DNA of 64,000 bases from assembly GCF_000685235.1 (NCBI RefSeq), contig NZ_ARYH01000001.1, positions 2,294,001 to 2,358,000 of the forward strand, read 5' to 3'. Of this stretch, positions 36,525 to 44,629 are shown piece by piece. The position numbers and the translations under genes are program-made. This DNA comes from Hyphomonas adhaerens MHS-3 (GTDB taxonomy: Bacteria > Pseudomonadota > Alphaproteobacteria > Caulobacterales > Hyphomonadaceae). A model generated the notes under the pieces. That model saw only the letters and a list, made by a program, of their open reading frames with translations. It had not been told where the DNA came from and searched no databases. Within the stretch, counting starts at the first letter, position 1. Every line of letters starts with the position of its first letter.

Positions 36525-37342
36525 GCCCAGCCCTCACCGAATGCGAAGTCCTCATAGGAGGCCCGGGCTTCCTGCCATCCTTCTGAATCGACCGGACGGC
36601 CGCCAAAGAAGCTCCGCTCAACAATCACAATGATCGGCCCCAGGCCGCGTTTTGCCCGCGCGGGCAAGTGCTGCAGGCCGCCGATTTCCCGCGCCGTAAG
36701 AGACTTCGGGACGCCGCCTTCGAGCCGGGTCTGGATATCCTCGATGGAGCGGAAGAGGAGCAGGTGGACGGCTTCGGCAAACTTTCCGGCCTTCGCCAGC
36801 GCATCGGCTTCTTCGAGCAGGCCGCGCGCCATGCCCGCGTCCGGGCGAACATCGATGAGGACATCATCGGCAATATCGACTTTGCCTTTGCCTGACCTGC
36901 CGAAACGAACCCGGAGGGCCTCGCCGAACACGAAGTAGAGGAAGCCTGCCACGACCGCGGCAATCATGGCGTAGAACAGGAATTGGAAAAGCGGTGACAT
37001 ATTGCTGAGCAGGTCGCCCAGCCATTGGAGCCAGCGTGGCGGCGGATCGGGCGGTGTCAGCGGCTCGGCTTCCCATTCCGGACGTTCGAGCTGCATGTCC
37101 CTGCGCTTCAGGTAGTCGGCATGCGCGCGGTCGAGGGCATCAAGATCTGTCTGCGGGCGCCAGTCTTCGTCATCATATTCATAGCCGTTGTCAAACACGT
37201 CATTTGAGGAGTCAGCAACCGAACCGGTATGCGGGGTATTCCGGTCGGCTGTATCCTGCGCGTAGGCCGCGCTTGCGGGAACGGTTCCGGCAAGCAGGCA
37301 GGCGAGCGCAAGGGCAGTTCCTGTCCTTAACCTCAACCGCAC
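36521..37342 (-). CDS. DUF4129-like secreted/membrane protein, first gene of the MoxR cluster
   Basis: A 273-residue protein. The GTG at 37342 is chosen because GAGGAG lies six bases upstream and it begins a proper signal peptide (LRTGTALALACLLAGTVPASAAYAQD). The frame stays open to 37417 but that adds sequence before the signal. The mature part starts acidic (NGYEYDDEDW), then a membrane helix (LFQFLFYAMIAAVVAGFLYFVF) and a cytoplasmic domain with ARGLLEEADALAKAGKFAEAVHLLLFRSIEDIQ and GPIIVIVERSFFGGRPVDSEGWQEARASYEDF. This matches the DUF4129 C-terminal pattern (lT.rE, e..yfg). Likely accessory subunit of the MoxR system. Confidence 0.8.
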   Translation of the reverse strand: MRLRLRTGTALALACLLAGTVPASAAYAQDTADRNTPHTGSVADSSNDVFDNGYEYDDEDWRPQTDLDALDRAHADYLKRRDMQLERPEWEAEPLTPPDPPPRWLQWLGDLLSNMSPLFQFLFYAMIAAVVAGFLYFVFGEALRVRFGRSGKGKVDIADDVLIDVRPDAGMARGLLEEADALAKAGKFAEAVHLLLFRSIEDIQTRLEGGVPKSLTAREIGGLQHLPARAKRGLGPIIVIVERSFFGGRPVDSEGWQEARASYEDFAFGEGWA

Positions 37343-37482
37343 CGGATACTCCTCTGCTGGCAGCCGCACGGCCAGCCTTCCCCGACCGACTATTTCAGAG
37401 GTCGCTGCTGGCTTCAACGCCCTATTGCGAAGCGGGTCTGGCCAACCGATATAGCGCGGCCAAGGCAGAGATGAGGCGAACC
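37343..37482. promoter_or_regulatory. divergent promoter region, MoxR cluster / msrC-like gene
   Basis: About 140 bases separate the two divergent starts. It contains the GAGGAG site of the minus gene and AAGG/GAGG sites for the plus gene. No palindrome or sigma-70 box stands out. Confidence 0.35.
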
Positions 37483-37950
37483 ATGGACAAGGCGGCGGTT
37501 TATCGCGACCTGAAAGCGGAAATTGAAAGCGTTGTATCTGGCGAAACCTCGGTTACGGCCCGGTATGCGACGGCCAGCTGCATTCTGGCTGAGGCTTTCC
37601 GGCCACGTTTCTTCTGGACGGGATTTTACGTTGTGGACCCGTTGAAGGCGCGCGAACTCGTCGTTGGTCCCTATCAGGGGACGCTCGGCTGTCTGCGCAT
37701 CCCATTCGGCCGGGGCGTCTGCGGTCATGTGGCCGCCACGCAGGAACCGATCATCGTACCCGATGTACATGCTTTCCCGGGGCACATTGCCTGCGATTCC
37801 GCGACCAATTCCGAGATCGTCCTGCCGGTGTTTGACAAGGATGGGCAGCTGGCCGCCGTGCTGGATATCGATTCCACCGAGCCGGATGCCTTTGATGAAG
37901 CCGATCGCGACGGCCTGGCCGCGATTTGCGAGATTCTACTCGTCGTCTGA
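37483..37950 (+). CDS. msrC: free methionine-R-sulfoxide reductase (GAF domain)
   Basis: A 155-residue GAF-fold enzyme that reduces free methionine-R-sulfoxide. The three catalytic/resolving cysteines of the family are all present: GPYQGTLGCLRIPFGRGVCGHVA (first two) and HIACDSATNSEIVLPVF (third). FFWTGFYVVD and AVLDIDSTEPDAFDEADRDGL are the other signature stretches. The start is either 37483 (GAGG site) or 37471 (AAGG site); the shorter form fits the family length. Stand-alone gene, divergent from the MoxR cluster. Its 3' end overlaps the end of the carboxylesterase gene by 15 bases. Confidence 0.93.
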   Translation: MDKAAVYRDLKAEIESVVSGETSVTARYATASCILAEAFRPRFFWTGFYVVDPLKARELVVGPYQGTLGCLRIPFGRGVCGHVAATQEPIIVPDVHAFPGHIACDSATNSEIVLPVFDKDGQLAAVLDIDSTEPDAFDEADRDGLAAICEILLVV

Positions 37951-39702
37951 CTTCGGGACCGTCGTCATCAGGGTCGCTTCATACGGCGCCTGTGCGGAGG
38001 TCGCCCGGCCAACGGCATCGATCCGGTCGATCAGGTGCTCTTCCAGGATATCCAGCTTTCGAGCGCGCACGCCGGCGACGGTGAGGATTTCATGATCCAG
38101 AACCTGCCACTCGTCCTCGTTGGCATCGTAGGCGGGCCATTCCGGCAGGCCGGGCCCGTTCGGATCGCTGGTCCGCGCGAAGTTGGTCCAATAGGCCTGC
38201 ATCGTTTCGGCCAGCTTCTCGTCCTTGTCGGACATCGGTAGCAGCGACGAAGCCGACCCGAATACGAAGGGGATTTCAGATCCGTGGTACGCGCCAATCG
38301 TTTGGGAACGTGTCGGCGTTGCGCGTGTGAAGAAGTACATCCATGTCGGATGGCCGGATGTGGCATTGGCTTTGCCCAGGAAGCGCATGTGAACACCGAA
38401 CATGTCGTCGCCCAGCATGTCGGCCGCCCCTTCATCCCAGCTGGCCAGCTCGTCCATGCCGTACAGCGCTTCAAGCGCCTTTGCTGGATTTTCACCGAAC
38501 ACTTCAGCCAGGCGCTGTTCGCGTTCTTCCAGAGATCCGGTGATATTGCGTGCCAGCACTGTGGGGGATTGGAACCCGTCATAGAACAGGCTGCCTTCGT
38601 CTGCGTTGTAGCCTGCGAGAACAGGAACCTTCGGTATGTCGCCGGAACGGATCGTGCTCCCGATCGTGTCGGGCAGGACCTTGCCGTCAACGGTTGGCAG
38701 GAAGTAACCGACAAGGTCTTTGCGCTGCTCGGCGCGGGTGACGATGGATGCTGCCGGGATAGAGCGAAGCTCTGCGGCAGTGGCCGTCTTGTCGACAAAT
38801 GTGCTGAGGAATTCTTCGCCGACCGCCTCAGAGCTGCGCGATCCGGGCAGGGGCGCTTTGTCGAGATAATGGGCGTTGTAGCTGCTACTGCCGCTTTCGA
38901 GGATGGCTTTGTGGTAAAGCCCGTCGGCAATCGGCGTCGCCATCAGCTCACTGACGGACTGGGCGCCGGCGCTCTCGCCGAAAATGGTGACATTGTCCGG
39001 GTCACCCCCAAAGGAGCGGATATTGTCGCGCACCCAGCGGAGGGCGGCGACCTGGTCCAGAAGGCCGTAATTGCCTGAAGTGCCGGCTTCCTCGGTCAGG
39101 GCAGGATGTGCCAGGTATCCGAAGGGGCCCAGCCGGTAATTGAACGTGACCAGCACGACGCCATTTTCGACCAGGGCGTTCGCCTGGTAGAATTCCGAAG
39201 AGCCAGAGCCCGCCTGGTGGCTGCCGCCGTGAATCCAAACCATGACCGGCAGCGGGGTTTCGCTGCCAACATTTGATGTGCGGACATTGATGAACAGGCA
39301 GTCTTCAGCTTCTGCCGGGGCGGGCAGGGTGGCCATGTATTTCTTCGCGGCGAAACGTTTCCACCAAGGCAGGCCCGCACCATCAAGGATACCGCTCACG
39401 AAACCGTCCATGCCTTTTCGGGCCTGAATGCATTCCGCACCATAGGACCGCACGTCGCGTGGCATGGCGCCCCACTGCGGAGGGGCTACCGGCGCCGCCC
39501 AGCGGCGCGCGGAGGCATAGGGGATGCCATTGTAGACATGAATATCGGAATTGCTGGCGTCGATGCCGCCGAGGACCAGGCCTTGATTAATTCTCAAAGG
39601 CTCTGCCAATTCCAGCGGCTTTGCCGGGGCGGTGAGTTTGAACCACCCCCACACGCCTGCCGCAATCAGCAGAAAAAACAGAATGATACTAAGGCGTTTC
39701 AT
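37936..39702 (-). CDS. type-B carboxylesterase, membrane-anchored
   Basis: A 588-residue carboxylesterase/cholinesterase-family enzyme. It starts with an uncleaved-looking signal anchor (LSIILFFLLIAAGVWGWFKL) and has no lipobox, so it is probably held in the inner membrane facing the periplasm. Catalytic Ser is in TIFGESAGAQSVS, the oxyanion hole in VWIHGGSHQAG, and His in AYHGSEIPFVFG. Cys in AECIQAR and AEDCLFIN could form the family disulfide. It is related to, but not a close copy of, the esterase at 15422. The ATG at 39702 has only a weak upstream site. Two palindromes precede it. Confidence 0.9.
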   Translation of the reverse strand: MKRLSIILFFLLIAAGVWGWFKLTAPAKPLELAEPLRINQGLVLGGIDASNSDIHVYNGIPYASARRWAAPVAPPQWGAMPRDVRSYGAECIQARKGMDGFVSGILDGAGLPWWKRFAAKKYMATLPAPAEAEDCLFINVRTSNVGSETPLPVMVWIHGGSHQAGSGSSEFYQANALVENGVVLVTFNYRLGPFGYLAHPALTEEAGTSGNYGLLDQVAALRWVRDNIRSFGGDPDNVTIFGESAGAQSVSELMATPIADGLYHKAILESGSSSYNAHYLDKAPLPGSRSSEAVGEEFLSTFVDKTATAAELRSIPAASIVTRAEQRKDLVGYFLPTVDGKVLPDTIGSTIRSGDIPKVPVLAGYNADEGSLFYDGFQSPTVLARNITGSLEEREQRLAEVFGENPAKALEALYGMDELASWDEGAADMLGDDMFGVHMRFLGKANATSGHPTWMYFFTRATPTRSQTIGAYHGSEIPFVFGSASSLLPMSDKDEKLAETMQAYWTNFARTSDPNGPGLPEWPAYDANEDEWQVLDHEILTVAGVRARKLDILEEHLIDRIDAVGRATSAQAPYEATLMTTVPKSDDE

Positions 39703-39744
39703 GTAATCTACCCGACCCCGCACCGCATGATCACTATACCAGAC

Positions 39745-39758
39745 GACACCTTGGTGTC
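39745..39758. promoter_or_regulatory. inverted repeat GACACC-TT-GGTGTC upstream of carboxylesterase
   Basis: Six-base arms separated by two bases, centred about 50 bases upstream of the ATG at 39702. Position and symmetry suit a dimeric repressor or activator site. No matching regulator is encoded next to it. Confidence 0.4.
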
Positions 39759-39771
39759 ACCGAGTTGCCGC

Positions 39772-39785
39772 CTTGTTTAAACAAG
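39772..39785. promoter_or_regulatory. 14-bp perfect palindrome CTTGTTTAAACAAG
   Basis: Perfect self-complementary sequence about 77 bases upstream of the carboxylesterase start and 18 bases downstream of the end of the small ORF. The AT-rich symmetric core in a GC-rich genome suggests a transcription-factor operator. Confidence 0.45.
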
Positions 39786-39802
39786 AGAATCCCACCGCCG
39801 TG

Positions 39803-39955
39803 TTAACAATGACACAAGATCGCCTCTCCGGTGAGAAATGCCGGAGCAAGCGGCCGGACGACTGGACACCTGGTGTTGCTTTCGATCTTGGCGCCGAAGC
39901 TTGCAGCTTCCGGTGAGAGATCGTCCGGGAAATCTTCTACCGCTTTGAAATCCAT
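39803..39955 (-). CDS. possible small ORF of 50 residues
   Basis: The stretch 39703-40180 has no recognisable full gene. Within it a minus-strand frame starts at ATG 39955 (AGGA about ten bases upstream) and reads MDFKAVEDFPDDLSPEAASF then continues to TAA at 39803. Codon choice is GC-rich and coding-like, and the N-terminus looks like that of a real protein. The last part, rich in Cys, does not. It may be a true small protein or a truncated gene. No relative is recognised. The region 39956-40180 shows nothing except one hairpin. Confidence 0.3.
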   Translation of the reverse strand: MDFKAVEDFPDDLSPEAASFGAKIESNTRCPVVRPLAPAFLTGEAILCHC

Positions 39956-40153
39956 GATTTATTCATCCTGCCGCTGGTGATGGCTGGATAGTCTGGATTT
40001 ACACCTCGTGCGATCATGTGCGTTGCCCCGCGTCTTTTCACGCCGGCACGCAAGGTTTTGGGGCGTTGGTGACCGAAGAGCGGGCGCTGAGGGCATTCCG
40101 TCGGAATTTGTTGCCACCCACACCCGTCATGGGAGACTTTGTATCTGCACGCA

Positions 40154-40177
40154 CACGCCTCAGGGGAGTAAGGCGTG
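40154..40177 (-). terminator. hairpin just after the DUF1330 gene
   Basis: CACGCCT (40154-40160) and AGGCGTG (40171-40177) form a seven-pair stem with a 10-base loop, starting four bases after the DUF1330 stop at 40181. There is no T-run on the minus strand, so it is at best a Rho-dependent or 3'-end hairpin. Confidence 0.35.
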
Positions 40178-40180
40178 GTG

Positions 40181-40600
40181 CTACAGGACTCCTTCTGCAC
40201 GGATTGGGCGCGTGGTCAGCAGTTCCTGGCATAGCAGGCCAGCTTCCCTGTGACGGGCCATGGAATTGTAGTCCGGATGGTTCAGGGTTGCGATAAATGC
40301 TTTGCGGTCAGGGAAAAACATCACCATGACGGCATCCCAGTCACCATCGCCTATGAAATAGCGTTCGACTTCGCCCATCATCAGGCAGCGTCCGCCAACT
40401 TCGGCCGCGGCAACGCCAAAGGCATCCGCATAGCGTTGGTACGCCACGCCGCCAGGTTCATCCTTGCCGAACTCCGGGTCTTCCGGCTGGTATGCCGCTT
40501 TCACGCGGAATTTCAGGATATTCACCTGCGCGATGGGGCCGTCGAACGGGTCGTCACGAAATGCGCGGAACTGGTCGGCAGTGGGCTGGAAGGCTGGCAT
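40181..40600 (-). CDS. DUF1330-family protein
   Basis: A 139-residue small alpha/beta-barrel (ferredoxin-like) protein. IAQVNILKFRVKAAY, YQRYADAFGVAAAEVGGRCLMMGEVERYFIG, DAVMVMFFPDRKAFIATLNHPDYNSMARHREAGL match the DUF1330/dimeric-alpha-beta-barrel pattern (..f.s...f..~..~p.Y......R..gl). Usual DUF1330 members are about 95 residues; here an N-terminal extension and an insert make it longer. Function is unknown; relatives may be monooxygenase- or isomerase-like. It lies 16 bases downstream of the NUDIX gene on the same strand and is probably co-transcribed. Confidence 0.8.
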   Translation of the reverse strand: MPAFQPTADQFRAFRDDPFDGPIAQVNILKFRVKAAYQPEDPEFGKDEPGGVAYQRYADAFGVAAAEVGGRCLMMGEVERYFIGDGDWDAVMVMFFPDRKAFIATLNHPDYNSMARHREAGLLCQELLTTRPIRAEGVL

Positions 40601-40616
40601 GGTCGTTTCCTCTCAT

Positions 40617-41183
40617 TCATTTCTTGTGCGGGCGCAGCTCTGGATGCCGTCTCAGGAAGATTTCGGCATAGAACAGGGCTGCCGCGTGAAGCGCATGCTG
40701 AACTTCGAGTGTGCCGTAGTTCAGGAATTCAGTATACGGCATTTCAAGAACTTCGATTTCCTCATTCGGGTCGAGGGATTGTGTGCCGGTCAGGTGGCAG
40801 CCAAGCGCGAGATAGTAATGCAGGCGGTTATTCTGCGTCGCCGGATTGGGGTAACATGTGCCGACATGGTGCATTTCACGGGTTGAGTATCCCGTTTCCT
40901 CCCGCAATTCGCGCGCCCCAACAGCAGGCCAGTCTTGTTCGCCCGGGTCTGAGACACCGCCCGGCAGGCCAAGCGTGAATACGCCAGCCGCATGCCTGTA
41001 TTCCCGGACCAGAACGATGTTGCCTGCATCCGTCAGCGGAATGACCGTCACCCAGTCAGTTAATTCCGTGACGTGATAGGCTTCAACGATATGCCCGTCA
41101 TCGCGGACACATCGATCGGTGCGCAGGCCCATGAAGCGGTCCCGCATGACCTGCTTGGATGAAAGAATGGTCCAGGGCTTCAT
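40617..41183 (-). CDS. NUDIX hydrolase, ADP-ribose pyrophosphatase-like
   Basis: A 188-residue NUDIX enzyme. The Nudix box reads GGVSDPGEQDWPAVGARELREETGYS, fitting GX5EX7REUXEEXGU when aligned with small allowance. The N-terminal strand region (RDRFMGLRTDRCVRDDGHIVEAYHVTEL) and VREYRHAAGVFTLGLPGG are typical of ADP-sugar pyrophosphatases (NudF/ADPRase group). It would hydrolyse ADP-ribose or a similar nucleoside-diphosphate derivative with Mg. Its neighbours are a 72-residue membrane protein immediately upstream (one base gap) and DUF1330 downstream, so an operon with the S9 peptidase is likely. Confidence 0.9.
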   Translation of the reverse strand: MKPWTILSSKQVMRDRFMGLRTDRCVRDDGHIVEAYHVTELTDWVTVIPLTDAGNIVLVREYRHAAGVFTLGLPGGVSDPGEQDWPAVGARELREETGYSTREMHHVGTCYPNPATQNNRLHYYLALGCHLTGTQSLDPNEEIEVLEMPYTEFLNYGTLEVQHALHAAALFYAEIFLRRHPELRPHKK

Positions 41184-41184
41184 G

Positions 41185-41403
41185 TCATTTCACCATGGCC
41201 ATGCGGCCAAGTTTGGCCAGGAGGAGCAACCATGGCAGGGCGTGAAAGCAGAGATCGAAGATATCCACGGGTTTCTGCAAGGTTCCCCCGGCAAGCATTT
41301 TCAGTTTTTCCCAGATGTGCGGTTCCGGGAAAAAGGGGGCAAGGCCAAGGGTCAGGCATCCGAAAATGGCAAGGCTGACCGGTACTTTGTCGAGAATTTC
41401 CAT
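41185..41403 (-). CDS. small inner-membrane protein, unknown function
   Basis: A 72-residue protein with two hydrophobic segments, KVPVSLAIFGCLTLGLAPFF and DLCFHALPWLLLLAKLG, joined by EPHIWEKLKMLAGGTLQKPVDIFD. Similar short proteins (PEPH..eKl.mL..G.l..p.D.fDl..H) are widespread in marine proteobacteria and are sometimes mislabelled as RND transporters. ATG 41403 is 14 bases after the peptidase stop with no clear ribosome site, suggesting coupling. It is followed after one base by the NUDIX gene. Confidence 0.7.
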   Translation of the reverse strand: MEILDKVPVSLAIFGCLTLGLAPFFPEPHIWEKLKMLAGGTLQKPVDIFDLCFHALPWLLLLAKLGRMAMVK

Positions 41404-41417
41404 TGTGGATGCTGTCT

Positions 41418-43712
41418 TCAATTTTCAGGGATATTGTCAGGCGCACTCAAGTGCCGGTCGAGGAAATCCAGCCGGGTCATCATCTGGTGCGTCTGGAGCG
41501 CTTCACCACGGATGCCGTGCCGTTGTCCCGGATACGTCATCAACTCGAACAGTTTCTCTTCCTGCTGCAGAATTGCCATAAGACGGGTCGAATTGTCGAA
41601 CGTGACATTATCGTCGGCCATGCCGTGTATCAGCAGGAGCGGTGTATTCAGGTTGCCGGCATAAGGCAGCACGCCGGATGCGGCATACCCGTCGGGATTG
41701 TCCTCCGGCGTGCCCATGTAGCGTTCCGTATAGAATGTATCATAAAGGCTCCAGTCCGTGACCGGTGCGGAAGATACAGCGGCGGCGAATGTGTCTTCGG
41801 GCGCCTGAAGGATCGTCATCAACGTCATGTAGCCGCCATAAGATCCGCCCTGGATCGCGATCCTGTTGGCGTCGACATAAGGTTGGGCCTTTAGCCAGGA
41901 AACGCCCGCCAACTGGTCTCGCACCTCGGGCCCGCCCGTGCGGTGATAAATGACATCTTCGAATTTTCGGCCGCGATTGTCGCTGCCTCGGTTGTCGAGA
42001 CGGAAAACGATATAACCCTGTCCCGCGAGGAACTGGTCTGACAAGCTGCCCCAGGCTCGTTTGACGGTCTGGACGTGCGGGCCGCCATAGACTTCGATGA
42101 TCACGGGATATGTCTGCCCGGGGTCGAAGGTGGGCGGTTTCAGGACGGAATAATAAAGATCCTGGCCGTCTTCTGCCTTCAGGGTTCCAAATTCCGGCAC
42201 GACGTGCCCTGCCAGGTAAGGTGCGTACGGATGGTCTTCACCCAGGGCGTTCTCTTCGATCCATCCGATAAGCTTGCCATTGATATGGTAGAGACCGGTT
42301 TGCGTTGGCTGGGTGGGGGACGAAGATGTGCCGACATAACTTTGTCCATCCGGGCTGATCTTGATGTCCCAGAACTTGCCCGCTTCGGTGATGCGGTCCG
42401 GAGGCCCCGATTGCCCGATGGGGACACTGTAAAGCTGTCGTTCCAGAACGGTATCTGCATAGCCAGTGTAGTAAAGCGTCTCGCCATCCGGTGAAACGGC
42501 TTCGATGGAGTCCAGTACCTGGTCTGGCGGCGTGATGACCTTTGTGTCTCCGTGGCCTTCAGGCGATATCGTGATCGCGTGGCGCATGCCGCCGTCTTCC
42601 ACGGTCAAGAGAATGCGGCCATCGGGGAGTTCACGGAAGTCCTTGGACAGGTTCACCCATTTATCATTGTGCTCCTTGTAAGGAGACCATACCCGCCAGG
42701 GCCGGGAGTCTGTCCGGTTATATCTTATCTCGGTCTGGTCCCGATTGACGGTCAAGAACCAGAGGCTTGAACTGGTCCAGTAAACGCGGGCGAGGTAGGC
42801 ATCCGGGCCTGTTTCGAAAATCCGGTCCGTACGTTCTTTCTTCAGGTCGTTTACATAGAGCGAAACTCTGGCATTCGGCCGTCCGGCGCGTGGATAGCGT
42901 TGCTCTATCACGGTGACTTTTTCGGCTTCGATGTCAAAACGCGGGATGATGTCTACTTCACTTTCATCCACTTCTGTGAAGGCGACATACCGTTCATCCG
43001 GGCTCCACCAATACCCTGTGAAGCGCTTCATTTCTTCCTGCGCCACAAATTCAGCCACGCCATAGCTGACAGCCCGGCTGGGGTCTGCTTCTGGCGTCAA
43101 TCGCGTCTCTTTTCCGGTTGTGACCTCAATGGCGTAAACTGCACCATCCCTCACGAAACTGACAAAGGTTCCGCGTGGAGAAATACGGGCGTCATATTCG
43201 AATGCGTCACTGTGGGTCAGCTGCTTCGCAACCGGGCCGGAATTGGTCAGCGTGATGAGGTGGAGGTCTCCCCCAAGCGGCACCAGGATCGTGTCGGCCG
43301 CCCCCCAGCTATAGTCCGTGATGCCGGCGGAGCCTGAAATGCGTTTGCGTTCCCGCAGCGCTTTTTCCTCTTCGGACAATTCAACGGGTTCCGGTTCCAG
43401 CAGCCTGGAATCCACCAGCATGCTCTGCTTTCCCGTTGCGACGTCATACTGCCAGAGATCGAACCGGTTCTGTTCATCGGCACGGGACTTCAGGAAGGTC
43501 ACGCGTGTTCCGTCAGGGGAGTACTTCACCATCCGGGCGGTTGGTCCGGACAGGGATGGCGAGGCATAAAGGCGCTCAAGCGGCAGAGAGGTTGGCGCGT
43601 CGGTCACAATGTCGGTCTCCATGGGATTTTGTCGCGTCTGTGCCGTTGACGAGGCGGCTGTGAAAATGACCGCCGCCAGTAGGGTAAACAGGATTTTAGC
43701 AACTGGTTTCAT
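41418..43712 (-). CDS. S9-family dipeptidyl peptidase / prolyl oligopeptidase, secreted
   Basis: A 764-residue S9B-type peptidase. The signal peptide KPVAKILFTLLAAVIFTAASSTAQ indicates export. An N-terminal eight-bladed propeller (DPPIV_N: RYPRAGRPNARVSLYVND, ERYVAFTEVDESEV) precedes the catalytic alpha/beta-hydrolase domain. Catalytic Ser lies in IQGGSYGGYMTL, Asp in IHGMADDNV and His in PGQRHGIRG. DEVDESEV-like 'TEVDESEVD' holds the double-Glu N-terminus binder typical of dipeptidyl peptidases. It releases X-Pro or similar dipeptides in the periplasm. ATG 43712 is chosen as it begins the signal peptide; the frame is open to 43742. Confidence 0.92.
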   Translation of the reverse strand: MKPVAKILFTLLAAVIFTAASSTAQTRQNPMETDIVTDAPTSLPLERLYASPSLSGPTARMVKYSPDGTRVTFLKSRADEQNRFDLWQYDVATGKQSMLVDSRLLEPEPVELSEEEKALRERKRISGSAGITDYSWGAADTILVPLGGDLHLITLTNSGPVAKQLTHSDAFEYDARISPRGTFVSFVRDGAVYAIEVTTGKETRLTPEADPSRAVSYGVAEFVAQEEMKRFTGYWWSPDERYVAFTEVDESEVDIIPRFDIEAEKVTVIEQRYPRAGRPNARVSLYVNDLKKERTDRIFETGPDAYLARVYWTSSSLWFLTVNRDQTEIRYNRTDSRPWRVWSPYKEHNDKWVNLSKDFRELPDGRILLTVEDGGMRHAITISPEGHGDTKVITPPDQVLDSIEAVSPDGETLYYTGYADTVLERQLYSVPIGQSGPPDRITEAGKFWDIKISPDGQSYVGTSSSPTQPTQTGLYHINGKLIGWIEENALGEDHPYAPYLAGHVVPEFGTLKAEDGQDLYYSVLKPPTFDPGQTYPVIIEVYGGPHVQTVKRAWGSLSDQFLAGQGYIVFRLDNRGSDNRGRKFEDVIYHRTGGPEVRDQLAGVSWLKAQPYVDANRIAIQGGSYGGYMTLMTILQAPEDTFAAAVSSAPVTDWSLYDTFYTERYMGTPEDNPDGYAASGVLPYAGNLNTPLLLIHGMADDNVTFDNSTRLMAILQQEEKLFELMTYPGQRHGIRGEALQTHQMMTRLDFLDRHLSAPDNIPEN

Positions 43713-43845
43713 GACGACGAACCTAGCCGTGCCGCCCGCCATTTGTCATCCGTTCCTGCCCATCAAACCGGCGAGTTGCATTTTTTTCTACACAGACTGC
43801 TTTCGCCCTCTAGCCAAGCGAAGGCCTCACAATAAAGTGAGTTAC
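43713..43845. promoter_or_regulatory. divergent spacer, S9 peptidase / Sel1 gene
   Basis: This spacer must hold both promoters. A small hairpin CTCAC-AATAAA-GTGAG (43826-43841) ends four bases before the ATG at 43846 and covers the expected ribosome-binding position of the Sel1 gene. Confidence 0.35.
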
Positions 43846-44478
43846 ATGATGAATGGGGTGGGCTTGTTTCAGGAAGCAATTACCCTGGTCGCTTCTGACC
43901 GGGGCGGCAACGCTCTCCTTCGTGGTGCCGACATGATGCGCCGCGCAGCCGATTCCGGGCATATTGCTGCTGCCAACAATTACGGTGCCATGCTTCACGC
44001 CGGACGAGGTGTCCGGCAGGATCTGGTCGCGGCACGTGCCTATTATAATCAGGCCGCGAATGCTGGCCTACCTACAGGTCTGTTTAATTTAGGCTTTATG
44101 TGTTTTCACGGGCTTGGTGGTCCGGTTGATCATCGCCGTGCACGTTTCCTGTTCCTGCGAGCCGCACAACAGGATGAAACGGACGCAATTGCCTATCTTG
44201 GCCTTATGTTGATGTCTGGTCAGGGCGGGGATGCCGATCCATCCGCCGCCCGCAACTGGTGGAGCCGGGGAGCCTCCCTCGGGAACAGCCGCTGTGCGTT
44301 CAATCTCGGCATTGCTCATGCGGGTGGTCACGGAAGTCCGCAGGACCTGGTGAAAGCGTGGCGCTGGTTCCGGCAGGCTGAACGGCTTGGCAATGAGGGG
44401 GCCACAAAGGAGCTTCGCCGTCTCGAACGCGCCATGAGCGCGGAAGAGCAGGACCGGGCATTCCGCCGGGCAAGCTGA
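43846..44478 (+). CDS. Sel1-repeat protein
   Basis: A 210-residue all-helical protein made of about four Sel1-like repeats (36 residues each), for example AANNYGAMLHAGRGVRQDLVAARAYYNQAANAG, GLFNLGFMCFHGLGGPVDHRRARFLFLRAAQ, and CAFNLGIAHAGGHGSPQDLVKAWRWFRQAERLG. No signal peptide or membrane helix, so cytoplasmic. Sel1 repeats mediate protein-protein contacts; the partner is unknown. ATG 43846 (or 43849) is used; the frame is open far upstream but without conserved sequence. Not obviously part of an operon with ettA 150 bases downstream. Confidence 0.88.
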   Translation: MMNGVGLFQEAITLVASDRGGNALLRGADMMRRAADSGHIAAANNYGAMLHAGRGVRQDLVAARAYYNQAANAGLPTGLFNLGFMCFHGLGGPVDHRRARFLFLRAAQQDETDAIAYLGLMLMSGQGGDADPSAARNWWSRGASLGNSRCAFNLGIAHAGGHGSPQDLVKAWRWFRQAERLGNEGATKELRRLERAMSAEEQDRAFRRAS

Positions 44479-44629
44479 TCTGACTATTATTCGGCACCCC
44501 GGTTGACACCGGAGCCGTGTTTGCCGCCGGGCCGGTCATGGACCCTGCAGGCACCTGCGCGCTTGATTTTATGGGGCGAGTGCGTAACTCAGCGGCGATA
44601 TCTCTCTCCCTGAACAGGATTCTTCCGCT

